A stretch of DNA of 12,865 bases. Origin: an uncultured Kroppenstedtia sp. (GTDB lineage: Bacteria > Bacillota > Bacilli > Thermoactinomycetales > DSM-45169). Where the stretch lies: assembly GCA_959600065.1 (NCBI GenBank), contig CAUGKZ010000012.1, positions 1 to 12,865 of the forward strand. Reading direction: 5' to 3'. Each line of letters begins with the position of its first letter. Within the stretch, counting starts at the first letter, position 1. The notes under the pieces are model-generated. The model searched no databases, was not told the origin of the DNA, and was given only the letters and a program-made list of their open reading frames with translations. A program made the translations under genes and the position numbers. Shown here one piece after another: positions 7,100-12,865 of this stretch.

Positions 7100-7618
7100 T
7101 TGTTGAAACCCGGGGATGTGGTGGTCCTTTTTCTGCTTATGACCCTGGCTTTCTGGTTGTTGTTCCGATCGTGGCGGAAAGTGAAGAGCCGTCCCTTAGT
7201 TTTGGACTCACAGCAACCGGTGCAGGGGGAGATTCCCGATTGGTTGGAACGGGAAGGTTACGAGGTGATTGCGGCCAAACAACGGTTGCCTCTTTGGATT
7301 CAGGTCGGAGGGAATCAATATGAAAGCCGGCTGTACGCGGATTATGTGGCCTTGGAGGGGGAAGAGACCTATGTGGTCGTGCTGGCCAAAGCTAAGAGAG
7401 CCCTCCGCTGGTCCGGCGCAGCGATTCGTGATCGATTTCTCGGCCATGTTCTTGCCTTTCAAGCTACAGGGATTTTATACGTTGACCCGATACAGGGCAC
7501 CTTGAAAAAAATCACCTTTGAGATTCAGGGAGTTCGGACTCCGGAGAGACGGCGGGGGTGGACCTCCCATCTCATCATGATGGCTCTGGGGGCCTTGATC
7601 GCAATTCTGGTCCGATAA
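7100..7618 (+). CDS. Two-TM membrane protein of unknown function, possible degenerate PD-(D/E)XK-like core
   Basis: I do not recognise this family. The TTG at 7100 is chosen because GGAGGG (7088-7093) lies 6 bases upstream; a GTG at 7079 precedes that site and a TTG at 7103 is also possible. The 172 residues comprise a hydrophobic helix at about 6-22, followed by the positive stretch RSWRKVKSR, a soluble part of about 130 residues, and a second hydrophobic helix at about 157-171 ending ILVR. By the positive-inside rule the middle part is cytoplasmic. It contains YESRLYADYVAL (74-85), TYVVVLAKAK (90-99), IRDRFLGHVLAFQ (109-121) and GILYVD (124-129). This layout resembles a PD-(D/E)XK nuclease fold, but the E of ExK is not present. 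The gene lies 57 bases after tlyA and 30 before nadK, probably in the same operon. Confidence 0.8.
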   Translation: MLKPGDVVVLFLLMTLAFWLLFRSWRKVKSRPLVLDSQQPVQGEIPDWLEREGYEVIAAKQRLPLWIQVGGNQYESRLYADYVALEGEETYVVVLAKAKRALRWSGAAIRDRFLGHVLAFQATGILYVDPIQGTLKKITFEIQGVRTPERRRGWTSHLIMMALGALIAILVR

Positions 7619-7648
7619 ATCTTCGGGGCGGATGGAGGTGTAGTCGAT

Positions 7649-8533
7649 TTGAAGAGGTTCGGGATTCTGGTGAACAAGGGGAAACCCAAAGCGAGGGTGG
7701 TGCTGAAAGAACTGGTTCTCCTCCTGGAGAAGCGAGGGGTAGTGGTATGTCTAGAACCCGAAATCGCTGAAAGCATCGCACGCACCGATCTGTCCTTGGC
7801 GGTGGATCGTTTTCCGGATGTGGTGGAGATTGTGTTTGTATTGGGCGGGGATGGGACGTTGCTGGGTGTGGCGCGACGCTTCGCCGACTCCAACATCCCT
7901 ATTCTGGGATTTAATCTTGGCAATCTCGGGTTTTTGTCAGAGGCGGAACCAGATAGTCTGTCCACTGCGGTAGATCGAATCCTGTCTGGTGATTACTACA
8001 TAGAAGAACGATTGATGTTGGATGCGGAAGTGGTCCGAGACGGGAAAGTGTTGGAGAAAAACGTGGCCCTCAATGATGTGGGGATTGCGAAGGGATCTTT
8101 TAGCCGGATGATCACTGGGACGGTCTATATGGACGGTGTATATCTGGGCACCTATTCAGGGGACGGATTGATCGTGTCCACTCCTACGGGATCGACAGCT
8201 TATTCCCTCTCCTGTGGGGGGCCGATTGTCTGGCCTGGAGTCCAATGCATCCTCTTGACTCCGATCTGTCCTCATACACTGACCGCCCGACCGATGGTTC
8301 TGCCAGCGGACAGTACCTTGGAAATCCGGGTCAGTGCCACTCATCGGGATCTCGGGGTCACCATCGACGGACAACTCGGTTATCACCTAAAAGTGGATGA
8401 TGTGATCCGGGTGGCGAAATCCCAGAATTTCACCCATCTGATCAAATGGGAAGAAAGAGATTTCTTTGAAGTGGTTCGCAAAAAGTTGCAAGGTGAACCA
8501 GATGAAGGTGAAGAGCTGGAGGACAGGGTATGA
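7649..8533 (+). CDS. nadK: NAD kinase (ATP/polyphosphate-dependent NAD+ phosphorylation)
   Basis: NadK phosphorylates NAD+ at the adenosine 2'-OH to make NADP+, here beside genes for NADP-using and DNA-maintenance enzymes. The TTG at 7649 has GGAGGTG (7634-7640) 8 bases upstream and gives 294 residues, typical for a bacterial NadK. The signature GGDGTLLG (66-73) holds the catalytic Asp68. NLGNLGFLSE, NDVGIAKG (142-149) and TPTGSTAYSLS (178-188) line the NAD site, and LTPICPHTLTARPMVLP with DGQ completes the beta-sandwich domain. The stop overlaps the argR start in an ATGA, suggesting coupled translation. A tlyA-nadK-argR-recN order is, from memory, common in clostridia and some Bacillales, unlike B. 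subtilis. Confidence 0.95.
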   Translation: MKRFGILVNKGKPKARVVLKELVLLLEKRGVVVCLEPEIAESIARTDLSLAVDRFPDVVEIVFVLGGDGTLLGVARRFADSNIPILGFNLGNLGFLSEAEPDSLSTAVDRILSGDYYIEERLMLDAEVVRDGKVLEKNVALNDVGIAKGSFSRMITGTVYMDGVYLGTYSGDGLIVSTPTGSTAYSLSCGGPIVWPGVQCILLTPICPHTLTARPMVLPADSTLEIRVSATHRDLGVTIDGQLGYHLKVDDVIRVAKSQNFTHLIKWEERDFFEVVRKKLQGEPDEGEELEDRV

Positions 8534-8976
8534 AGGGACAACGGCATATCAAAATTCGTGAAATCATCACCCACCGGGATGTGGAAACACAGGAGGACCT
8601 GGTGGCCGAATTGAAGAAAGCAGGGTACAATGTAACCCAAGCGACGATATCCAGAGATATCAAAGAGTTGCATTTGGTGAAAGTCCCGACGAATAATGGA
8701 TCATATAAATATTCGTTGCCGGCGGACAACCGTTTCAATCCCCACGAAAAGCTGAGGCGCATGTTGACGGAAGCCTTTGTGGGCATTGATCTGAGTGAAA
8801 ATCTGATTGTGATGAGAACCATGCCCGGCAATGCCCACGCTATCGCTGTCCTGATCGACCATCTCGCATGGCCTGACATCCTGGGAACGATCGCCGGGGA
8901 TGATACCATCATGTTGATCTGTCGGGATCGGGAGCAGGCTCCCCACATCAAGAACCGTTTCATTGAAATGTTGTAG
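8530..8976 (+). CDS. argR: Arginine repressor ArgR/AhrC
   Basis: ArgR is a hexameric, arginine-responsive DNA-binding protein that represses arginine biosynthesis and activates arginine catabolism. The 148-residue product has the N-terminal winged helix with TQEDLVAELKKAGYNVTQAT and ISRDIKELHLVKV (SRD at 41-43, recognition helix). A short linker follows, then the C-terminal oligomerisation and arginine-binding domain ending with GTIAGDDTIMLICRD (119-133), where the GDDT loop binds arginine at the trimer interface. The ATG at 8530 overlaps the nadK stop, and GGAGG (8518-8522) sits 7 bases upstream. Its TAG stop at 8974-8976 gives the expected C-terminus FIEML, evidence that TAG is an ordinary stop codon in this organism. 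I saw no ARG box near the gene. Confidence 0.97.
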   Translation: MKGQRHIKIREIITHRDVETQEDLVAELKKAGYNVTQATISRDIKELHLVKVPTNNGSYKYSLPADNRFNPHEKLRRMLTEAFVGIDLSENLIVMRTMPGNAHAIAVLIDHLAWPDILGTIAGDDTIMLICRDREQAPHIKNRFIEML

Positions 8977-8989
8977 GAGTGGATGACTG

Positions 8990-10684
8990 ATGCTGCGGGA
9001 AATCTCCATCCGTGATTTTGCGATCATCGAACAGGTGCATGTCACCTTCGACAACGGATTTCATGTATTGACTGGTGAGACAGGCGCAGGAAAGTCCATC
9101 CTGTTTGATGCCCTCAGCCTGGTGACCGGCGGACGGGGTTCCACCGATTTTGTCCGACATCATGCTAAAAAAGCTATGGTTGAAGCCTTATTTGAGCTAG
9201 AGGAAAATCATCCGGCTCGGCGGGTGCTCTCCGAGTTGGGGTTGGAGCCGGATGACCATCATCTTCTGATCCGGCGGGAGATCTCCAATTCGGGGAAGAG
9301 TACTTGTCGAATCAACGGGCAAATAGTGACCTTGGCGATGTTGAAACAAGTGGGGACCCACCTGGTGGAGATCCATGGGCAACATGAGCATCAAAAGTTG
9401 TTGCAGGTGGAAGAACATTTGAGATGGTTGGATGCTTTCGGAGGCAACCAGCTGAAAAAGCGTTTGCAGGTGTATCAGGGTATCTACGTGGAATACCGGG
9501 ACGTTGTAAACCAGTTGGAGCGTATCGATGCCGATCAAAAAGAGGTCAGCCGCCGCATCGACATGTTGACCTTTCAAAGGGATGAGATCGCTGCCGCCCG
9601 TCTGGAAGCCGGCGAAGACGAGACGCTTGAACAGGAGCACAGCCGATTGGCTCATGCGGAACGTCTGATGCAGAATGCTGCCGACTCTTATGAAGCTTTA
9701 TACGGGGAAAATCAAGGAGCGGAAAGTATCAACCGTGCGGTCCGGGATCTGGAAGAGATTATCCCCTATGATGAATCCCTGAGCAGCGTGCTGGAATTGA
9801 TCCAATCCGCCTATTACCAGGTGGAAGAAGCGGCCCGGCAATTGGGAAGATACCGGGACGAACTGGAATTTGATCCCGCCCGCCTCGCTCAAGTGGAGGA
9901 ACGGTTGCGTCTCGTCGATGACCTGAAACGAAAATATGGGGAAACGGTACAAGAGATTCTCGCATACGGACAAAGTGTGGAAACCGAGCTGGAAAAGTTG
10001 GAACACCGGGACGAACGAAAGGCGGAACTGAAAGAAAAGCATGATCAGTTGAGCATGCAACTGACAGAGCAAGCGGAAGCGTTGAGCACTTTGCGGCGGG
10101 CTGCAGCAACCGAATTGGAACAGTTGGTGGAGTTGCAATTATCGGATCTCAATATGAAAGACACTCGTTTTTCTGTCGCCTTTCATCCAACCGATGCATC
10201 TGAATTTACTCCTCACGGGATCGATCAGGTGGAATTTATGATCTCCCCCAATCGGGGTGAACCTCTTCGCCCTTTAGTGAAAATCGCTTCCGGCGGGGAG
10301 CTTTCCCGGATCATGCTTGCGATGCAAAGCATCTTCGCGAAAATGGAGGGTGCGGCGGATACATTGATCTTTGATGAGGTGGATACAGGGGTCAGTGGGA
10401 GAGCTGCACAGGCGATCGCGGAAAAGATTGCGCGACTCGCTCGCAATTGCCAGGTGTTGTGTGTGACCCATCTGCCTCAAGTGGCTTGTATGGCCGATGT
10501 CCATTTCCATATATTTAAAGAAAACCACGGAGAATCCACCCGCACCCGGTTGAAGTTGCTGACCGAAGAGGGACGGACGATGGAGCTGGCACGGATGCTC
10601 GGAGGCGTGGAAGTGACAGACACAACCAAAAATCATGCGTTGGAGATGCTTCGCCTGGCTGAGCAAACCAAAAAAGCGATATGA
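8990..10684 (+). CDS. recN: DNA repair protein RecN
   Basis: RecN is an SMC-like ATPase recruited to double-strand breaks, where it helps hold ends together for recombination. The ATG at 8990 follows GGAG (8976-8979), which overlaps the argR stop, by 10 bases. The 564-residue product starts LREISIRDFAIIEQVHV, has Walker A GETGAGKS (29-36) and HGQHEHQKLL (Q-loop region). A long charged coiled coil occupies about residues 150-375. The ABC signature SGGELSRIM begins at residue 434, and Walker B LIFDEVDTG has Asp462 and Glu463; THLPQVA is the switch histidine region. Length matches the Bacillus protein (about 576). In B. subtilis the gene likewise lies between argR and spoIVB. A terminator follows 10 bases after the stop. 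Confidence 0.98.
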   Translation: MLREISIRDFAIIEQVHVTFDNGFHVLTGETGAGKSILFDALSLVTGGRGSTDFVRHHAKKAMVEALFELEENHPARRVLSELGLEPDDHHLLIRREISNSGKSTCRINGQIVTLAMLKQVGTHLVEIHGQHEHQKLLQVEEHLRWLDAFGGNQLKKRLQVYQGIYVEYRDVVNQLERIDADQKEVSRRIDMLTFQRDEIAAARLEAGEDETLEQEHSRLAHAERLMQNAADSYEALYGENQGAESINRAVRDLEEIIPYDESLSSVLELIQSAYYQVEEAARQLGRYRDELEFDPARLAQVEERLRLVDDLKRKYGETVQEILAYGQSVETELEKLEHRDERKAELKEKHDQLSMQLTEQAEALSTLRRAAATELEQLVELQLSDLNMKDTRFSVAFHPTDASEFTPHGIDQVEFMISPNRGEPLRPLVKIASGGELSRIMLAMQSIFAKMEGAADTLIFDEVDTGVSGRAAQAIAEKIARLARNCQVLCVTHLPQVACMADVHFHIFKENHGESTRTRLKLLTEEGRTMELARMLGGVEVTDTTKNHALEMLRLAEQTKKAI

Positions 10685-10693
10685 TCCAAATCG

Positions 10694-10719
10694 ATCCCTC
10701 CAAATGCGGGGGGATTTTT
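10694..10719 (+). terminator. Intrinsic terminator after recN
   Basis: ATCCCTCC (10694-10701) pairs with GGGGGGAT (10708-10715) around the loop AAATGC, with one G-T wobble, and TTTTT (10715-10719) follows directly. It closes the dxs-to-recN transcript and separates it from the sporulation gene spoIVB, which should have its own control. Confidence 0.8.
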
Positions 10720-10841
10720 CATTTGGGAAGCGGTTGAGGAATCATTTGCGTAACATAAAAGGAAGCCGGGCGCGGCAAACTGACAAATACGATGGGAACA
10801 TCGAGGTGGAGGTGTAGGCAGGAAGCAGGAGAGTGAGATGT

Positions 10842-12173
10842 GTGGGGCACAGAAAAATATATAAGAAGTGGGCAGGCATGCTTTTGGTTTTGTTGTTAAT
10901 CCTGGGGGGAGTGAGTACACCTTTTCGTCAATACATGGCTCTTCCCGCGGAAATGCGACTGTTTACAGGCAGTCCAAAGCAGCTTCACCTCACCCTTCCC
11001 GCATCGGCCACCGTTTCCATCGCCAATCCCGATGTCGTGGCTATAAACGGCGCCCGGCAAAATCCGGTTCGTGTGAGTCTGAACCAACCGCTGACGTTGA
11101 TGTCCAAACAATTGGGGCAAACCCAGCTCACATTGCGCTTGTTTGGCAAGGTTCCTTTAAAGCGGATGATGGTGCGTGTGTTGCCGGAGACCCGAGTGAT
11201 TCCCGGAGGGCAATCGATCGGGGTGAAATTGGCCTCGGATGGGGTATTGGTTGTCGGTCATCACTTGGTGGGAAGTACCCGTCCTTCTCCAGGGGAAAAG
11301 GCGGATATCCGGGTAGGGGATTACATTGTGGAGATGGATGGGCAGCCGGTGAATGAAGTGAATCAAGTGGCACGGATCGTGAAAAAAGCAGGTGATGAAA
11401 AGCGATCGGTCCAGACCGTGATCCGTCGGGGGCATCAGCGGAAGACGGTGCCGTTGCAACCGGAATTGGATCAGAAAGAAAATACATTCCGCATCGGTTT
11501 GTATGTGCGGGATTCCGCAGCCGGAGTGGGGACGTTAACTTTTTTTGATCCCAGAAAAGGGGTCTACGGAGCTCTGGGACATGTGATCACTGATATGGAC
11601 ACCCGCCAGCCTATTCAAGTGGGGGGCGGAAAAGTGGTTCACTCCAATGTCACTTCCATTGAAAAGGGACAGACAGGAGATCCGGGGGAAAAAAGAGCTA
11701 TCTTTTTCCGGGAAAATCAGGTGTTAGGATCGATCACAGGCAATACGCAGTTCGGTATTTTTGGGAAAATGCCTCAAAACCCGACTAAGGGTTTGTATGA
11801 GCAAGCGATTCCTGTAGGGTTGTCGGAGGATGTCTAGGAAGGACCTGCTGAAATTTTGACGGTGGTGGAAGGAGAAAAGGTGGAACGCTACCGCATTGAA
11901 ATTGTCCATCAGATTCATCAAAAATATCCTGCCACCAAAGGGATGATCATTAAAGTGACCGATCCCCGATTATTGAAAAAAACCGGTGGAATTGTGCAAG
12001 GGATGAGTGGCAGTCCGATCATTCAACAGGGGAAGTTGGTGGGGGCCGTCACCCATGTCTTTGTCAACGATCCCACATCGGGTTACGGTACCTATATTGA
12101 ATGGATGCTGAAGGATGCAGGCGTATTGGAAAAAACGGGTCTCCAAGATGGAGCCCGTTTTTTTTATAAATAA
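10842..12173 (+). pseudogene. spoIVB: SpoIVB sporulation serine protease, interrupted by an in-frame TAG
   Basis: SpoIVB is made in the forespore, crosses into the intermembrane space and cleaves SpoIVFA to release pro-sigma-K processing; it is a PDZ serine protease of family S55. GTG 10842 has AGGAG (10827-10831) 10 bases upstream; GTG 10833 is too close to it. A basic N-terminus and a hydrophobic helix (residues 13-25) form the signal anchor. The PDZ domain spans about 115-205, with VGDYIVEMDGQPVNEVNQ. Catalytic His247 is in GALGHVITDMD. Codon 332 (11835-11837) is TAG. The same frame then continues with [18 protein letters not shown] (Asp374) and [12 protein letters not shown] (Ser389) to TAA at 12171. 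From memory the B. subtilis triad is His236, Asp363 and Ser378, a constant offset of 11, so exactly one codon is replaced. Truncated product: 331 residues without Asp or Ser. The cause may be mutation, sequencing error or read-through. Confidence 0.9.
12131..12165 (+). terminator. Intrinsic terminator inside the 3' end of spoIVB
   Basis: ACGGG plus CTCC (12135-12144, with T12140 bulged) pairs with GGAG plus CCCGT (12150-12158) around AAGAT. The stem is flanked by AAAA on the left and followed by a run of eight T (12158-12165). The spoIVB reading frame passes through it, so its last 13 codons ([13 protein letters not shown]) are made of terminator sequence. Confidence 0.85.
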
Positions 12174-12181
12174 TTCCCTGC

Positions 12182-12241
12182 ATCAGGAAATTTCCAAAAA
12201 GGAAGGAGGGAATGACAGGTTTTTTGTCGAAGCCATGTAGT
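12182..12241 (+). promoter_or_regulatory. spo0A control region with an exact Spo0A box
   Basis: TGTCGAA at 12225-12231 is a perfect match to the Spo0A binding box on the + strand. It falls between ATGACA (12212-12217) and TGTAGT (12236-12241), which form a possible sigma-A promoter with an 18-base spacer, so bound Spo0A~P could block it. Sigma-H-like elements AGGAAAT (12185-12191) and AGGGAAT (12207-12213) are also visible, but the gap between them is about 4 bases longer than the sigma-H consensus. B. subtilis spo0A uses a vegetative sigma-A and a sporulation sigma-H promoter with 0A boxes; the same plan is inferred here. The box itself is clear, the promoters are tentative. Confidence 0.5.
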
Positions 12242-12283
12242 AAAGTGACAAGGACGTTTTACAGAGAGGGAGGGGGACCTGTT

Positions 12284-12865
12284 TTGGATAAGATGCGTGT
12301 GTTGCTGGCTGATGACAACCGCGAGTTTGCGGATCTTCTGAGAGAACATCTGGATCTTCAAGAAGATATCGAAGTGATCGGCATCGCTTATAATGGCAAT
12401 GAAGTGATGGAGTTACTGGAGAAAGAGAGACCAGATGTATTGGTCCTGGATATCATCATGCCCCATCTCGATGGCCTGGGAGTGTTGGAGAAACTGAATG
12501 GCCGGCCGGAACCGATGCCGAAAATCATCATGTTGACGGCATTCGGTCAGGAGAATATTACACAACGGGCAGTGGAGTTGGGGGCGGCGTACTATATCCT
12601 CAAGCCCTTTGACATGGATGTGTTGACAGACCGGATCCGGCAGATGCAGGGACGTCCAGTCACAACCACCCAGGGAAGTGCAGTAGCTACAACAGGTGAA
12701 CGATCGGACAATCTAGACGCGCACATCACCAGTGTGATTCATGAAATCGGTGTTCCCGCTCATATCAAAGGTTATCTGTATCTACGGGAAGCGATCACCA
12801 TGGTCTACAATGAAGTGGAACTGCTGGGGGCGATCACGAAAACTTTGTATCCTCGGATCGCGGAA
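12284..12865 (+). CDS. spo0A: Sporulation master regulator Spo0A, N-terminal part (cut by window end)
   Basis: Spo0A is the response regulator at the end of the sporulation phosphorelay; phosphorylated protein dimerises and controls entry into sporulation. The TTG at 12284 has a GGGAGGGGG stretch (about 12268-12276) 7 bases upstream and places the phosphoacceptor at Asp56, the same number as in B. subtilis. The receiver domain (1-120) has the acidic pocket Asp10-Asp11, [13 protein letters not shown] (52-64), MLTAFGQ with Thr85, and Lys107 in ILKPFDM. A variable linker (about 121-144) leads into the effector domain with [20 protein letters not shown] and [16 protein letters not shown], nearly identical to the Bacillus protein. 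194 codons are present; the rest of the DNA-binding domain, including the recognition helix, lies beyond the window. Confidence 0.98.
   Translation, partial: MDKMRVLLADDNREFADLLREHLDLQEDIEVIGIAYNGNEVMELLEKERPDVLVLDIIMPHLDGLGVLEKLNGRPEPMPKIIMLTAFGQENITQRAVELGAAYYILKPFDMDVLTDRIRQMQGRPVTTTQGSAVATTGERSDNLDAHITSVIHEIGVPAHIKGYLYLREAITMVYNEVELLGAITKTLYPRIAE

Noticed and set aside
10747..10792. A sigma-G promoter for spoIVB (TGCGTA at 10747, CATAAAA at 10754, AATACGA at 10786)
   Set aside because: The elements resemble sigma-G motifs singly, but no -35/-10 pair has correct spacing, so the expected forespore promoter is not located.
11835..11837. Pyrrolysine or whole-genome reassignment of TAG to explain spoIVB
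   Set aside because: argR ends at a TAG exactly where the family normally ends, so TAG is read as stop here; pyrrolysine systems are not known to me in Bacillales and SpoIVB has no reason to need the residue.
1..12865. CRISPR arrays, tRNA or rRNA genes, phage or plasmid genes, restriction or defence systems
   Set aside because: None was seen; apart from the ispA-dxs gap the window is continuous conserved chromosomal gene order.

Overview
The window is a contiguous piece of the chromosome of an endospore-forming Firmicute, probably in the Bacillales. It matches the conserved order folD-xseA-xseB-ispA-dxs-tlyA(yqxC)-argR-recN-spoIVB-spo0A known from Bacillus subtilis. Differences from B. subtilis are a TsaD/Kae1-like gene upstream of folD, and a small membrane-protein gene plus nadK placed between tlyA and argR. 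The moderately GC-rich coding sequence and heavy use of GTG and TTG starts would fit a thermophilic or filamentous Bacillales such as Thermoactinomycetaceae, but that family assignment is only a guess.

Layout, all genes on the + strand. Positions 1-186 hold the C-terminal end of a TsaD-like protein. A good sigma-A promoter (213-241) then drives folD (274-1128), followed after a hairpin-containing gap by xseA (1221-2591), the overlapping xseB (2575-2844) and ispA (2847-3743). These make one-carbon folate cofactors, exonuclease VII and farnesyl diphosphate. A 572-base gap (3744-4315) has its own extended -10 promoter, several long inverted repeats and a 17-bp perfect terminator hairpin, so it probably encodes a structured RNA or a dxs leader. 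Next come dxs (4316-6214), tlyA (6221-7042), an unrecognised two-TM protein (7100-7618), nadK (7649-8533), argR (8530-8976) and recN (8990-10684), tightly packed and closed by a terminator at 10694-10719.

The last part is the sporulation pair. spoIVB (10842-12173) is recognisable over its whole length but has an in-frame TAG at 11835-11837. The TAG lies between the catalytic His and the catalytic Asp and Ser, and the reading frame is intact on both sides. Its natural end runs through an intrinsic terminator (12131-12165). spo0A (from 12284, cut by the window end) follows a leader with an exact TGTCGAA Spo0A box.

The two observations most worth following up are the amber-interrupted spoIVB and the unexplained structured RNA locus between ispA and dxs. 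Most of the other genes are ordinary, well-conserved housekeeping genes.
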